Notes: generated from the letters alone by a model not told the origin. Numbered from the stretch's first letter, positions 42,429 to 53,036 are shown. The stretch: DNA of 64,000 nucleotides from Catellatospora vulcania (GCF_009720385.1 NZ_WARX01000037.1:1-64000); one strand, 5' to 3'. Made by a program: numbers and translations.

Positions 42429-43313
42429 TCACCCCTCGGGCTGGGCCGCAGTCAGCCGGGCCTGCCTGCTGTCCACCGTGCGCGCCGTCACCTGCTGCGG
42501 GAACGGCGGCAGGGTGCCCCCGAACTCCGGGCAGCGCTGCTGGTGGCTGCACCACGCGCACAGCTTGCTCGGCTTGGGCCGGAAGTCCTGGGCCGCGGTC
42601 GCGGACTCGATCGCCTTCCACAGCGCGAACAGGGTCTTCTCGAACCGGGTCAGCTCCTCGGCGTCCGGGGTGTAGTCGCACACCTCGGCGTCCTTGAGGT
42701 AGAGCAGCCGCAGCACCCGCGGCACCACGCCCCGGGTGCGCCACAGCACCAGCGCGTAGAACTTGAGCTGGAACAGCGCCCGCGACTCGAACGCCTCCCG
42801 GGGCGCGCCGCCGGTCTTGTAGTCGACCACCCGGATCGCGCCGTCGGGGGACACGTCGAGCCGGTCGATGTAGCCGCGGATCAGCAGCTGCTGCTCGCCC
42901 TGCGCCCCCAGGACGGCCTCGATGAGCTGCTCGCGCTCGGCCGGTTCCAGCCGCCGCGGATCCTCCACCGCGAAGTAGCCGCCGAGCAGCTCGGTGGCCG
43001 AGGACAGGAACTCCTCGCGGCTCATCGACTCCTCGGCGTCGAACAGGGTCGCCAGCTCGGGCTGCTCCTCGACCAGGCGCTCCCACTGCGGCGTCACCAT
43101 CTCGTCCGCGACCGGGCGGGTGCGCTCGGCGGCGGGGGAGTCGAACAGCTTCTCCAGCACCGCGTGCACGAGCGTGCCGCGCACCTGCTCGGGGGTGGGC
43201 TGCTCGGGGATGCGGTCGATGCTGCGGAACCGGTAGAGCAGGGGACAGGTCTTGAAGTCGGCCGCCCGGGACGGCGACAGCGAGGGGAGGGGGACGGACG
43301 CCTGCTCGGTCAT
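42429..43313 (-). CDS. RecB-family PD-(D/E)XK nuclease with Fe-S cysteines
   Basis: This 294-residue protein is a stand-alone RecB-like exonuclease (Rv2119-like). The nuclease core shows GTLVHAVLE (His), GYIDRLD (Asp) and VVDYKTGG (Asp and Lys). Cys in FKTCPLLYRFR plus CAWCSHQQRCPEF at the C-terminus match the four-cysteine iron-sulfur staple of AddB-type nucleases. TAACCT lies 7 bases before ATG 43313, so it is probably leaderless. It is divergent from the site-2 protease gene. In mycobacteria this gene is also close to trmI and mpa. Confidence 0.9.
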   Translation of the reverse strand: MTEQASVPLPSLSPSRAADFKTCPLLYRFRSIDRIPEQPTPEQVRGTLVHAVLEKLFDSPAAERTRPVADEMVTPQWERLVEEQPELATLFDAEESMSREEFLSSATELLGGYFAVEDPRRLEPAEREQLIEAVLGAQGEQQLLIRGYIDRLDVSPDGAIRVVDYKTGGAPREAFESRALFQLKFYALVLWRTRGVVPRVLRLLYLKDAEVCDYTPDAEELTRFEKTLFALWKAIESATAAQDFRPKPSKLCAWCSHQQRCPEFGGTLPPFPQQVTARTVDSRQARLTAAQPEG

Positions 43314-43365
43314 GACCCACAGGTTAGGCGAGCGGTACGACGGGGTCCCGCACGCCGCCACGACA

Positions 43366-43396
43366 TAGCATGGTCACGATGGAGACGACGCTGTGA
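43366..43396 (+). promoter_or_regulatory. Leaderless promoter and five-codon leader ORF before the site-2 protease
   Basis: TAGCAT (43366-43371) is followed by 7 bases and ATG 43379. The ORF encodes only METTL and its TGA overlaps the GTG of the protease gene (GTGA, 43393-43396). A ribosome that starts on the leaderless 5' end would end exactly at the next start. Confidence 0.5.
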
Positions 43397-44553
43397 CCGA
43401 ATCGACACCAAAGTCCGCTCCGCGTGGCGAGCGGAGATCCGGCTTCCAAGTCGGCCGCATTCTCGGGTTTCCGCTGCGTCTGAGCGTCTCCTGGGTGATC
43501 ATGTCGCTGCTGATCACCGTCCTTTACGCCGACCGCCTCGGCAACACCCTGCACCTCGACGGCGCGGCGCGCTACCTGGCCGGGCTCGGCTTCGTCGCCT
43601 GCCTGCTGCTGTCGGTGTTGCTACACGAACTCGGCCACGCCGTCACGGCCCGCCATTACGGCATCGGCGTCAAGGGCATCACGCTGGACCTGCTCGGCGG
43701 CTACACCGAGTTCGAGCACGACTCGCCGCGCCCCGGCGTCGAGCTGGCCACCGCACTGGCCGGACCCGCGGTGTCCGCACTGCTCGGCATCGGCTCGGTG
43801 ATCGCCACGGTGCTGCTGCCCGACGGCACCCTCGTCGACCAGATCGCCTTCCAGCTCGCGCTGTGCAACATCATCGTCGCGATCTACAACGCGCTGCCCG
43901 GCTGGCCACTGGACGGCGGGCGCGCGCTGCGCGCCGTGGTCTGGGGCATCAAGGACGACAAGGACGCGGGCCTGCTGTTCGCGGGCTGGTCCGGCCGGGT
44001 CGTCGCGGTGGCCACCGCGCTGGTCTCGGTGTGGCTCTACTTCACCGGCCTGTACGAGCTGGTCGGGGTCGTGTTCGGCATGTTCGTCGCGTTCAGCATC
44101 TGGCAGGGTGCGGCGGGCGCGGTGATGACCGCCCGGGTGCGCTCGCGCTACCCGCTGGTCGACCCGGTGCGCCTGGCCCGGCCGCTGTTCACGGTGCCGT
44201 CCGGCACCTCGCTGGCCGAGGCGACCCGGCGCGCCGCGCAGGCCGGGCACACCGCCGCGGTGCTGGGCGTGGCCGACCCGGACGGCCGGCTGATCGCGCT
44301 GGTCGTGCCGGAGGCGGCGGCGGCCGTGCCGGAGCAGCGCCGGCCCTGGGTGACCGTGGAGACGCTGGCCCGCGCCATCGACGCGGTGGCCGTCATCCCG
44401 TCCGGGACCCGCGGCGCCGACGTGATCAAGCTCCTCCGGGGGGACCCGGCCACTCCTTACCTCGTGGTCGACGGGGACAATGTGGTGGGCGTGCTCACCG
44501 TCATGGACGTGGTGCAGGTGCTCGACCCCGCGGCGCTCAAAGCCGCAAACTGA
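43393..44553 (+). CDS. Site-2 protease family protein with CBS domains (Rip3-like)
   Basis: This 386-residue membrane metalloprotease has HELGHAVTARH in a membrane segment (zinc ligands of HExxH) and NALPGWPLDGGRALRA with the third ligand, as in M50 proteases that cut transmembrane proteins. The C-terminal 140 residues hold a degenerate pair of CBS domains, which usually bind adenine nucleotides. The layout matches mycobacterial Rip3. Substrates could be anti-sigma factors, but none is known here. It precedes trmI by 24 bases. Confidence 0.92.
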   Translation: MTESTPKSAPRGERRSGFQVGRILGFPLRLSVSWVIMSLLITVLYADRLGNTLHLDGAARYLAGLGFVACLLLSVLLHELGHAVTARHYGIGVKGITLDLLGGYTEFEHDSPRPGVELATALAGPAVSALLGIGSVIATVLLPDGTLVDQIAFQLALCNIIVAIYNALPGWPLDGGRALRAVVWGIKDDKDAGLLFAGWSGRVVAVATALVSVWLYFTGLYELVGVVFGMFVAFSIWQGAAGAVMTARVRSRYPLVDPVRLARPLFTVPSGTSLAEATRRAAQAGHTAAVLGVADPDGRLIALVVPEAAAAVPEQRRPWVTVETLARAIDAVAVIPSGTRGADVIKLLRGDPATPYLVVDGDNVVGVLTVMDVVQVLDPAALKAAN

Positions 44554-44571
44554 CGTGAGACAGGAACCTGA

Positions 44572-45537
<966 letters not shown>

Positions 45538-45547
45538 GAGTACACCC

Positions 45548-46108
45548 GTGAACGTGCCCCCGGCCGTGTTCCCCGACTGGTCGCCCTACCCGGACCTGGA
45601 CAGCGCCGCCCGCGCCTACCTGCGTGATCCGGAGGTCGCGCTGGACGCCCTGGAGGGCGTCCTGCGCGGCACCCAGGTGCTCGGATTCACGCTGGAGCGT
45701 TTCGTCAACGAGTTCAACGGCGTGTGGCAGGAGGTCGTCGTCTGCGACGGCTCCCGGCTGCTGCTGTGGCACGGCGAGGACACCGCCCCGGGGGACGGCC
45801 CGGCGGGCTCGATGGTCTCGTCGCTGCGGGTGGTGCCGCTGTCGGTCATCACCGAGGTGGGCTGCCGCCGCCGGCTGAGCCGCACCGCCGGCAACCACCT
45901 GCGGGTCGACAGCGTCGACGTGTACCTGCTGCTCAGCTCGTTGGACGAGTCCAGCAACGGCCACCCGCTCGACGACCCGCACCACGTGGTCCGCCAGGAC
46001 GCGCTCCGCTTCGGCAAGACCCTGGAGGACGGCGGCTCCGGCCAGATCGCCCGCCTGGAGGAGTTCGCCCAGCTCGTGGCGTCTCTTGCCGGCCGCCCGA
46101 TGCTCTGA
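45548..46108 (+). CDS. DUF5998-like protein (Rv2117-like)
   Basis: This 186-residue protein has no known function but is conserved beside trmI and mpa in actinobacteria. It starts at GTG 45548, ten bases after the trmI stop, with GGAG in between. Blocks such as TLERFVNEFNGVWQEVVVCD and HPLDDPHHVVRQDALRFGK are regular and lack catalytic motifs I know. The transcript probably ends at the family A palindrome 33 bases downstream. Confidence 0.8.
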   Translation: MNVPPAVFPDWSPYPDLDSAARAYLRDPEVALDALEGVLRGTQVLGFTLERFVNEFNGVWQEVVVCDGSRLLLWHGEDTAPGDGPAGSMVSSLRVVPLSVITEVGCRRRLSRTAGNHLRVDSVDVYLLLSSLDESSNGHPLDDPHHVVRQDALRFGKTLEDGGSGQIARLEEFAQLVASLAGRPML

Positions 46109-46140
46109 CGCCGCCTCGCCGCTCCCGCGCTGCGGGTGAA

Positions 46141-46201
46141 GATCGCTGTTTCGTGTCAGAAGGTGTGGTCAGACCGCACTTTGTGACACGAAACGCCGAT
46201 C
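46141..46201. repeat. Palindromic repeat family A, copy 4
   Basis: Arms GATCGCTGTTTCGTGTCA / TGACACGAAACGCCGATC (one mismatched pair of bases) enclose an inner TGTGGT / ACCGCA stem. It lies between the convergent DUF5998-like and ferredoxin genes. Confidence 0.85.
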
Positions 46202-46280
46202 ACGGCCGGCGACGGCCGATCATGGCCGGGCGGCGGCGACGGCGGGGGGCCGGGTGTCCGGATGGTGGGACCCGGGAAGG

Positions 46281-46565
46281 TCAGCGGAGGGTGGCGCGTT
46301 CTTCCTCGGACAGGGGTTCCCCGTCATGGGTGCGCTGGATGTGGATGCACTCGCCGGGGCACTCCTGGGCGGCATCGATGACCTCCAGGCGCAGATGCGC
46401 CGGGATCTCGACGGTCGCACCCGGGTTGAGCAGCAGTTCCCCGTCGTCACCCTTGACGTACGCGAGGCCGTCGACGTCGAACTCGAACACCTCGGGGGCG
46501 TACTGCACGCACAGGCCGTCGCCCGTGCAGAGGTCCTGATCCACTCGCACCCGTAGCTCACTCAC
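46281..46565 (-). CDS. Single-cluster ferredoxin
   Basis: This 94-residue ferredoxin has the pattern C13-x5-C19 ... CPGEC, which leaves three cysteines for a 3Fe-4S cluster plus one more (a 4Fe-4S form is less likely because the second Cys position of the first motif is Gly/Asp). It probably passes electrons to a P450 or similar oxidase. The start GTG 46565 has TAGGGT 7 bases upstream on the minus strand and GGAGG between. It is divergent from arc. Confidence 0.88.
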   Translation of the reverse strand: MSELRVRVDQDLCTGDGLCVQYAPEVFEFDVDGLAYVKGDDGELLLNPGATVEIPAHLRLEVIDAAQECPGECIHIQRTHDGEPLSEEERATLR

Positions 46566-46663
46566 GCCTCCGACCCTAGCGTCCCGCTCCGCGCGGGCCC
46601 GGGGGAGGTCGGCCGACAGGGCAGATTCTCGATCCAGTTCTGGGTACGGGGGTGTCGGGAGGG

Positions 46664-46706
46664 TTCAACTGAGGCGATCAGCCGCTAGTGTTAGGAGCAC
46701 CCTAAA
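46664..46706 (+). promoter_or_regulatory. Putative arc promoter
   Basis: TTCAAC (46664-46669), 16 bases, TAGTGT (46686-46691). A short inverted repeat TTAGG-N5-CCTAA (46691-46705) starts at the -10 box and may be an operator. The leader to GTG 46760 is about 60 bases. Confidence 0.45.
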
Positions 46707-46759
46707 CGTCGGCCGAACGAGGTAGGACCGGCGGGAGGACACCCCCGGGGAGGTGGGAC

Positions 46760-48526
46760 GTGGCAAAGAGCGACGACGCGGATGCGCGCGCCGCGCGGTG
46801 GGAGAAGGAAGCCAACGATCTCTCCACTCAGGTCGCGTTCCTGCAAGAGGAGCTCGCCCTGTTGCGGCGCAAGTTGAGTGAGAGCCCGCGGCACGTGAGG
46901 CAACTGGAGGAGCGGCTCGCCGCGACCCAGGCCCAGCTGTCGCGGCTCACGGAGAACAACGAGCGATTGGTGGCCACGCTCAAGGAGGCGCGCGCCCAGA
47001 TCGTGACGCTCAAGGAGGAGATCGACCGGCTGGCGCAACCGCCCAGCGGGTACGGCGTCTTCCTCACGCGGCACGAGGACGGCACGGTGGACGTCTTCAC
47101 GGGCGGTCGCAAGCTGAGAGTGGCAGTGTCGCCGTCGTTGGACGTCGACGCGCTGCAACGGGGACAGGAGGTGCTTCTCAACGACGCCCTCAACATCGTC
47201 GACGCGCTCGGTTTCGAGCGGGCCGGCGAGGTGGTGACCCTCAAGGAGATCCTCGACGGCGGCGACCGCGCACTGGTGGTCTCGCACGCCGACGAGGAGC
47301 GGATCGTGTTCCTCGCGGAGGGGCTGATCGGCGGGCTGCTCAGGTCCGGCGACTCCCTCATGATCGAACCCCGGTCCGCGTACGCCTACGAGCGCATCCC
47401 CAAGAGCGAGGTCGAGGACCTGGTTCTGGAGGAGGTGCCCGACGTCGACTACCACGACATCGGTGGCCTGGTGTCCCAGATCGAGCAGATCCGCGACGCC
47501 GTGGAGCTGCCCTTCCTGCACGCGGACCTGTTCCGCGAGCACCAGCTGCGCCCGCCGAAGGGCGTGCTGCTCTACGGTCCTCCCGGCTGCGGCAAGACGC
47601 TGATCGCCAAGGCGGTCGCGAACTCCCTGGCCAAGAAGATCGCCGAGCGGCGCGGCGAGGAGAAGAAGACCAGCTACTTCCTCAACATCAAGGGTCCGGA
47701 GCTGCTCAACAAGTACGTCGGTGAGACGGAGCGGCACATCCGGCTGATCTTCCAGCGGGCCCGTGAGAAGGCCTCGGAAGGCACGCCGGTGATCGTGTTC
47801 TTCGACGAGATGGACTCGATCTTCCGTACCCGCGGCTCCGGTGTGTCTTCCGACGTGGAGAACACCATCGTTCCCCAGCTGCTCAGCGAGATCGACGGTG
47901 TCGAGGGCCTGGAGAACGTCATCATCATCGGCGCCTCGAACCGCGAGGACATGATCGACCCGGCGATCCTGCGTCCGGGCCGGCTCGACGTCAAAATCAA
48001 GATCGAGCGTCCGGACGCCGAAGCGGCCAAGGACATCTTCAGCAAGTACATCCTGACCGGTCTGCCGTTGTCCCCGGACGACCTGGCCGAGCACGGTGGC
48101 TCCGCCGAGGCGTGCGTGCACGCGATGATCAATTCGGTGGTGCTGCGGATGTACTCGGAGACCGAGGAGAACCGCTTCCTGGAGGTCACCTACGCCAACG
48201 GTGACAAGGAGGTCCTGTACTTCAAGGACTTCAACTCCGGCGCCATGATCCAGAACATCGTGGACCGCGGCAAGAAGATGGCGATCAAGGAGTTCCTGTC
48301 CTCGGGCAAGAAGGGGCTGCGCCTGCAGCACCTGCTCGACGCCTGCCTCGACGAGTTCCGCGAGAACGAGGACCTGCCCAACACCACCAACCCCGACGAC
48401 TGGGCCCGCATCTCCGGCAAGAAGGGCGAGCGGATCGTGTACATCCGCACCCTGGTCTCCGGCGGCAAGGGCACCGAGTCGGGCCGGTCGATCGAGACGG
48501 CCAGCAACACCGGCCAGTACCTCTGA
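46760..48526 (+). CDS. arc: Proteasome-activating AAA ATPase (ARC/Mpa)
   Basis: This 588-residue ATPase unfolds pupylated proteins and feeds them into the PrcBA proteasome. It has an N-terminal coiled coil that binds Pup (about residues 10-95), a tandem OB-fold region, an AAA domain with Walker A GPPGCGKT (about 273-280), Walker B FFDEMDS (about 345) and the C-terminal GQYL tail that docks on the proteasome ring. Start GTG 46760 follows GGGAGG. It is unlinked from dop here by an inverted glycosyltransferase gene. Confidence 0.97.
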   Translation: MAKSDDADARAARWEKEANDLSTQVAFLQEELALLRRKLSESPRHVRQLEERLAATQAQLSRLTENNERLVATLKEARAQIVTLKEEIDRLAQPPSGYGVFLTRHEDGTVDVFTGGRKLRVAVSPSLDVDALQRGQEVLLNDALNIVDALGFERAGEVVTLKEILDGGDRALVVSHADEERIVFLAEGLIGGLLRSGDSLMIEPRSAYAYERIPKSEVEDLVLEEVPDVDYHDIGGLVSQIEQIRDAVELPFLHADLFREHQLRPPKGVLLYGPPGCGKTLIAKAVANSLAKKIAERRGEEKKTSYFLNIKGPELLNKYVGETERHIRLIFQRAREKASEGTPVIVFFDEMDSIFRTRGSGVSSDVENTIVPQLLSEIDGVEGLENVIIIGASNREDMIDPAILRPGRLDVKIKIERPDAEAAKDIFSKYILTGLPLSPDDLAEHGGSAEACVHAMINSVVLRMYSETEENRFLEVTYANGDKEVLYFKDFNSGAMIQNIVDRGKKMAIKEFLSSGKKGLRLQHLLDACLDEFRENEDLPNTTNPDDWARISGKKGERIVYIRTLVSGGKGTESGRSIETASNTGQYL

Positions 48527-48540
48527 CCGCAGGCACGAAA

Positions 48541-48578
48541 ACGGCGCCCGTCCCCTGCTTCCAGGGGGCGGGCGCCGT
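48541..48578. terminator. Two-way terminator between arc and the GT2 gene
   Basis: A 17-bp stem ACGGCGCCCGTCCCCTG pairs with CAGGGGGCGGGCGCCGT (one mismatch) around a 4-base loop. It is flanked by AAAA on the left and lies nine bases from the glycosyltransferase stop. Confidence 0.8.
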
Positions 48579-48586
48579 CCCTCGTC

Positions 48587-49549
48587 TCAGCGCACCGAGG
48601 CGAACGCCTGCTCGCCGGCCTCGGCCGAGTCGTACCCGACGATGTACGTCGGGCGGCCCTTGACCTCCGCGTACAACCGGCCCAGGTACTCGCCCAGCAG
48701 GCCCAGGCACAGCAGCTGCACCCCGCCCAGGAACAGGATCGCGGTGAACAGCGACGTCCAGCCGCTGACCGTCTCGCCCATCACGAACCGCACCACGCTG
48801 TAGCAGCCCAGCACGAAGCACACCACGAAGCTCAGCAGCCCCGACCAGGTCGCCAGGCGCAGCGGCGCGGCCGAGAAGTCCGTGACGCTGTCGACCGCCA
48901 GCTTGACCATCCTGCTCAGCGGGTACTTCGTGCTGCCCGCCGCGCGCACCTCCCGGCGGTAGCGCACCTCGCCGCTCGGGAAGCCCAGCCACGGCACCAG
49001 TAGCCGGTACACCGGCCGGCGCTCCGGCATCGCCCGCAGCGCCTCCACCGCGTCCCGGCTCAGCAGCCGGAAGTCGCCCGCGTTGTGCGGCACCTTCTTG
49101 CCGACCAGCCGCCGCATCACCCGGTAGTACGCCTGCGCGGTATGCCGCTTGAAGAACGTGTCCGCGGTCCGGTCGTCGCGCACGCCGTACACGATGTCCA
49201 GCGACTCTGCCCGCGCCAGCGCCAGCATCTCCAGGATCTTCTCCGGCGGGTCCTGCAGGTCCGCGTCGATGCTCGCCACGAACTCGCCCCGGGCCCGGTG
49301 CAGGCCCGCGGTCAGCGCCGCCTGGTGGCCGCTGTTGCGCCGCAGCCGGACCACCCGCAACCGCGCCCACTGGCGGCAGGCCAGCAGCAGCATCGGCGCG
49401 GTCGCGTCCACGCTGCCGTCGTCGACCGCGACCACCTCGTAATCCAGCCCGGCACCGTCCAGCAGCGGCCGCAGCCGCGCGATCAGCAGCGGCAGCACCT
49501 CCTGCTCGTTGTACATGGGGATGACGACAGACAGCGCCGGAGCAGTCAT
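48587..49549 (-). CDS. GT2 family glycosyltransferase (DPM1/GtrB-like)
   Basis: This 320-residue protein has a family 2 glycosyltransferase domain ([38 protein letters not shown] and a later [10 protein letters not shown]) and two C-terminal membrane helices. It resembles polyprenyl-phosphate glycosyltransferases such as GtrB and ArnC, which load a sugar onto undecaprenyl phosphate. The sugar cannot be told from sequence. Start ATG 49549. It is inserted between arc and dop on the opposite strand. Confidence 0.9.
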   Translation of the reverse strand: MTAPALSVVIPMYNEQEVLPLLIARLRPLLDGAGLDYEVVAVDDGSVDATAPMLLLACRQWARLRVVRLRRNSGHQAALTAGLHRARGEFVASIDADLQDPPEKILEMLALARAESLDIVYGVRDDRTADTFFKRHTAQAYYRVMRRLVGKKVPHNAGDFRLLSRDAVEALRAMPERRPVYRLLVPWLGFPSGEVRYRREVRAAGSTKYPLSRMVKLAVDSVTDFSAAPLRLATWSGLLSFVVCFVLGCYSVVRFVMGETVSGWTSLFTAILFLGGVQLLCLGLLGEYLGRLYAEVKGRPTYIVGYDSAEAGEQAFASVR

Positions 49550-49701
49550 CTCGCAGGATCCTTCATCGGAGGAGCGCAGGTCCAGAACGGGGATGGTATC
49601 CCGGCCGGCGTCCCGCGCGGGGTGGAGCATCCGCGCAGGCACGTGTACCAACTGCGTTGAACCTCCCAGACTGGCCCGAACACGGATGCTCTCCTCGTCT
49701 C

Positions 49702-49734
49702 TACGCTCCGTGTGTGAGAGGCTTCGTTGCATGA
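49702..49734 (+). promoter_or_regulatory. Leaderless promoter and six-codon leader ORF before dop
   Basis: TACGCT (49702-49707) is followed by 6 bases and GTG 49714. The ORF reads VRGFVA and its TGA (49732-49734) overlaps the dop ATG (49731). If transcription starts 6-7 bases after the -10 box, dop would be translated through this leader. Confidence 0.45.
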
Positions 49735-51248
49735 GCGTGCGGCGGATCATGGGTACCGAAGTCGAGTACGGGATCTCCGTGCCGGGACAGCCCGGGGCCA
49801 ACCCGATGGTTACCTCGTCCCAGGTCGTGAACGCCTACGGCGCCCGCCCCGAGCTGGCCCGCGGCGGTCGCGCCCGCTGGGACTACGAGGAGGAGTCGCC
49901 GCTGCGCGACGCGCGGGGCTTCAGCTACACCGGCGCGGCCTACGACCCGGCGGAGGCGCTCGCCGACGAGGACCTGGGGCTGGCCAACGTCATCCTGACC
50001 AACGGCGCCCGGCTCTACGTCGACCACGCCCACCCGGAGTACTCCACCCCCGAGGTGACCAACCCGCTGGACGTGGTCCGCTGGGACAAGGCCGGCGAGC
50101 AGGTGATGGCCGAGGGCGCGCGCCGCGCGGCGACCATCCCGGGCAGCCACCAGATCCACCTCTACAAGAACAACACCGACAACAAGGGCGCTTCGTACGG
50201 CGCGCACGAGAACTACCTGATGCGCCGACAGACCCCGTTCGCGGACATCGTCACCTATCTGACCCCGTTCTTCGTGACGCGGCAGATCTTCTGCGGCGCC
50301 GGACGGGTCGGCATCGGCCAGGACGGCAGCCAGGCCGGCTTCCAGATCACCCAGCGCGCCGACTTCTTCGAGGTCGAGGTCGGCCTGGAGACCACGCTCA
50401 AGCGGCCGATCATCAACACCCGTGACGAGCCGCACGCCGACGCGGACAAGTACCGCCGCCTGCACGTGATCATCGGTGACGCGAACCTGTCCGAGATCTC
50501 GACCTACCTCAAGGTCGGCACCAGCGCGCTCATCCTCACCATGATCGAGGAGAAGGCGCTCACCGCCGACCTCGGCATCGCCGACCCCGTCGCCGAGCTG
50601 CGGGCCGTCAGCCACGACCCGACCCTCAAGCACACCATGCGGCTGCGCGACGGCCGCCGGCTCACCGCGCTCGACCTGCAGTGGGCGTTCTTCGAACGTG
50701 CGCATGCCTTCGTCGAGTCGCGCACCGGCGCCGACACCGACGCGCAGACCCGCGACGTGCTCGACCGCTGGGAGAGCGTGCTGAGCCGGCTCGGCGACGA
50801 CCCGATGCAGCTCGCCGACGAGCTGGACTGGGTGGCCAAGCTGCGCCTGCTGGAGGGCTACCGCGAGCGGGAGAACCTGGGCTGGGCGTCGTCCAAGCTC
50901 CAGCTGGTCGACCTGCAGTACAGCGACGTGCGCCCGGAGAAGGGCCTCTACCACCGCCTGGTCGCCCGCGGCGCGATGAAGACGCTGCTGGACCCCGAGT
51001 CGACCCGCGCCGCGATGACCGAGCCGCCGGACGACACGCGGGCGTACTTCCGCGGCCGGTGCCTGGGCAAGTACGCGTCCGAAGTGGTCGCCGCGAGCTG
51101 GGACTCGGTCATCTTCGACGTGGGCCGCGAAGCCCTGGTCAGGGTGCCCATGATGGAGCCCGAGCGCGGCACGAAGAAACACGTCGGCGCGCTCTTCGAC
51201 CGTTGCCCCAGCGCAAAGGATCTTCTTGAAGTGATCACCGCCGGGTGA
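49731..51248 (+). CDS. dop: Deamidase/depupylase of Pup
   Basis: Dop converts the C-terminal Gln of Pup to Glu and also removes Pup from proteins. The 505-residue protein is a carboxylate-amine/glutamine synthetase-like ligase relative of PafA. The metal-binding start is [11 protein letters not shown] (E10, E12), with [19 protein letters not shown] and [20 protein letters not shown] after it, and the Dop-specific insertion ([16 protein letters not shown] region) is present. The start ATG 49731 is preceded by a leader ORF. pup follows 61 bases later. Confidence 0.97.
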   Translation: MSVRRIMGTEVEYGISVPGQPGANPMVTSSQVVNAYGARPELARGGRARWDYEEESPLRDARGFSYTGAAYDPAEALADEDLGLANVILTNGARLYVDHAHPEYSTPEVTNPLDVVRWDKAGEQVMAEGARRAATIPGSHQIHLYKNNTDNKGASYGAHENYLMRRQTPFADIVTYLTPFFVTRQIFCGAGRVGIGQDGSQAGFQITQRADFFEVEVGLETTLKRPIINTRDEPHADADKYRRLHVIIGDANLSEISTYLKVGTSALILTMIEEKALTADLGIADPVAELRAVSHDPTLKHTMRLRDGRRLTALDLQWAFFERAHAFVESRTGADTDAQTRDVLDRWESVLSRLGDDPMQLADELDWVAKLRLLEGYRERENLGWASSKLQLVDLQYSDVRPEKGLYHRLVARGAMKTLLDPESTRAAMTEPPDDTRAYFRGRCLGKYASEVVAASWDSVIFDVGREALVRVPMMEPERGTKKHVGALFDRCPSAKDLLEVITAG

Positions 51249-51309
51249 TCGCTTTAGTCGGTCCCGCGCGCTACGTTTAAGGCCCACAGGCGACGTCAGG
51301 GAGGCGCAG

Positions 51310-51522
51310 ATGGCCACGCAGGACGGTGGACAGTCACAGTCGGGCCGCTCTCGGAACGAGGAAGAAGCCGAGTCGGTCGCGCCCGAGGTGAACCCCGAGG
51401 TTGCCGAGCGCGTCGAGAAGATCGGCGAGGACGTCGACGACATCCTCGACGAGATCGACGCCGTCCTCGAGGAGAACGCCGAGGAATTTATCCGGGGTTA
51501 CGTGCAAAAAGGGGGCCAATAG
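51310..51522 (+). CDS. pup: Prokaryotic ubiquitin-like protein
   Basis: This 70-residue acidic, disordered protein ends in GGQ, so Dop must deamidate the final Gln to Glu before PafA can attach it to lysines. The conserved C-terminal half (VEKIGEDVDDILDEIDAVLE, then FIRGYVQKGGQ) carries the Arc-binding helix. GGGAGG precedes ATG 51310. The end of the gene and the following 60 bases are noticeably more AT-rich than the surroundings. Confidence 0.98.
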   Translation: MATQDGGQSQSGRSRNEEEAESVAPEVNPEVAERVEKIGEDVDDILDEIDAVLEENAEEFIRGYVQKGGQ

Positions 51523-51544
51523 GGCATATCGGGGGAAATCGGAC

Positions 51545-52231
51545 ATGGCAATCGGGTCGCGAGATCGCGACGGGCAGCGCCAGTGCCGTGACTGCGGCGA
51601 GTGGAAGGCGCTAGCGGAATTCCACGCCAATCCCCGACGGCCCGGCGGTCGCGGAAGCTATTGCAAGCCCTGCTTCAACGAGCGCGCGAAGGCCAGCTAC
51701 GCACGCCGAATCGCGGCGAAGGAAGGCCGAGCGGTTCGGCAGACAGTTCTTGTGCCCGAGGGGCACAAGAACTGCGCCGATTGTGGAGAGACAAAGCCGC
51801 TGGCGGAGTTCCCTCGCAATCGCTCGGACACGACCGGATACGCGACCTACTGCAAGCCGTGCCACAACGCCCGTGGACGCGAGAGCAAGACGCGCCTCTA
51901 CGGCGGAACTCGCGAGTATCACCTGCGACGTCGTTACGGCATGCGTCAGGAGGACTTCGAGGCGCGGCTCGCGTGGCAGGGCGGCGTGTGCGCCATCTGC
52001 GGCGCACCGGACCCCGAGCACGTTGACCATGACCATGAATTCGGTAACGTACGTGGCATCCTGTGTTTCAACTGCAACGGCGGTCTTGGACAGTTCAAGG
52101 ACAACGAGCAGTCCCTTGCCAGGGCGATCGAGTATCTGAAGGAGACAGCGTGTCAGCTGGTCTTGGTTCACCCGGGCGTCTACCAGCTAGTTTCACCACG
52201 CCGGGAACGTCGTCTTTCACGGACTTCCTGA
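51545..52231 (+). CDS. Endonuclease VII-like protein between pup and prcB
   Basis: This 228-residue protein has two similar zinc ribbons (C14/C17/C40/C43 in CRDCGEW..YCKPC and C77/C80/C103/C106 in CADCGET..YCKPC) followed by a recombination endonuclease VII-type HNH domain: [16 protein letters not shown] (H159, H162, H164 region) and [14 protein letters not shown]. Endonuclease VII resolves branched DNA in phage T4; here the role is unknown. Codons such as CGA, GGA, GTT, CTT, ACA and TGT are more frequent than in neighbours, a sign of foreign or relaxed origin. Its last 82 bases overlap prcB in another frame. A perfect hairpin lies inside it at 51744-51774. Confidence 0.85.
   Translation: MAIGSRDRDGQRQCRDCGEWKALAEFHANPRRPGGRGSYCKPCFNERAKASYARRIAAKEGRAVRQTVLVPEGHKNCADCGETKPLAEFPRNRSDTTGYATYCKPCHNARGRESKTRLYGGTREYHLRRRYGMRQEDFEARLAWQGGVCAICGAPDPEHVDHDHEFGNVRGILCFNCNGGLGQFKDNEQSLARAIEYLKETACQLVLVHPGVYQLVSPRRERRLSRTS
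51744..51774 (+). repeat. Perfect 14-bp hairpin inside the endonuclease VII-like gene
   Basis: CAGTTCTTGTGCCC (51744-51757), loop GAG, and its exact complement GGGCACAAGAACTG (51761-51774). It lies between the two zinc-ribbon coding blocks. It is AT-rich enough to be distinct from chance GC stems and could act on the mRNA of the pup-prcBA transcript. Confidence 0.7.
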
Positions 52232-52992
52232 CCCAGGTCGCGCCGGAGCTGCTGCCCGGCCGACGGACTCTGCCCGCGGGCATGAACGCCGACCTGGCCC
52301 CGCACGCCACCACGATCGTCGCGATCAGCACGAACGAGGGTGTGGTGATGGCCGGTGACCGCCGCGCCACCATGGGCAATCTCATCGCGAGCCGAGACAT
52401 CGAGAAGGTGCACCCCGCCGACCCGTACTCGCTGATCGGCATCGCGGGCACGGCCGGCGTCGGCATCGAGCTGATGCGACTGTTCCAGGTGGAGCTGCAG
52501 CACTACGAGAAGATCGAGGGCGCGATGCTCTCGCTCGACGGCAAGGCCAACCGGCTGGCCACGATGATCCGGCAGAACCTCGGCGCGGCCATGCAGGGGC
52601 TGGCCGTGATCCCGCTGTTCGCCGGGTTCGATCTCGACGCGAAGACGCCCGGCAAGGTGGGGCGCATCTTCAGCTTCGACATCGCCGGCGGCCTGTACGA
52701 GGAGCACGGCGGCTACGACGCGATCGGCTCCGGTTCGCTGTTCGCGAAGTCGTCGCTGAAGAAGCGCTACAAGCAGGGGCTGGGCATCGCCGAGGCGGCA
52801 CAGCTCGCGGTCGAGGCGCTGTTCGACGCGGCCGACGACGACACCGCCACCGGCGGCCCCGACGTCATCCGCAAGATCTTCCCCGTGGTCATGACCGCGA
52901 CGGCAGAGGGCACGCAGCGCCTGACCGACGACGAGACGGCGGCCATGGCCCAGACCGTCATCGCGGCCCGGGCTCTGCAGCCGGGCGCCTGA
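52150..52992 (+). CDS. prcB: Proteasome beta subunit
   Basis: This 280-residue precursor is the catalytic subunit of the 20S proteasome. The propeptide of 53 residues is removed to expose T54 (mature start [19 protein letters not shown]), the N-terminal nucleophile. Start GTG 52150 follows AAGGAG and lies within the end of the endonuclease VII-like gene, so translation may be coupled. It pairs with PrcA, encoded 44 bases downstream. Confidence 0.97.
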   Translation: MSAGLGSPGRLPASFTTPGTSSFTDFLTQVAPELLPGRRTLPAGMNADLAPHATTIVAISTNEGVVMAGDRRATMGNLIASRDIEKVHPADPYSLIGIAGTAGVGIELMRLFQVELQHYEKIEGAMLSLDGKANRLATMIRQNLGAAMQGLAVIPLFAGFDLDAKTPGKVGRIFSFDIAGGLYEEHGGYDAIGSGSLFAKSSLKKRYKQGLGIAEAAQLAVEALFDAADDDTATGGPDVIRKIFPVVMTATAEGTQRLTDDETAAMAQTVIAARALQPGA

Positions 52993-53036
52993 CCCCTCAT
53001 CCGCTCTCCCGAAACTCCATAAGGAGAAGACACGCC

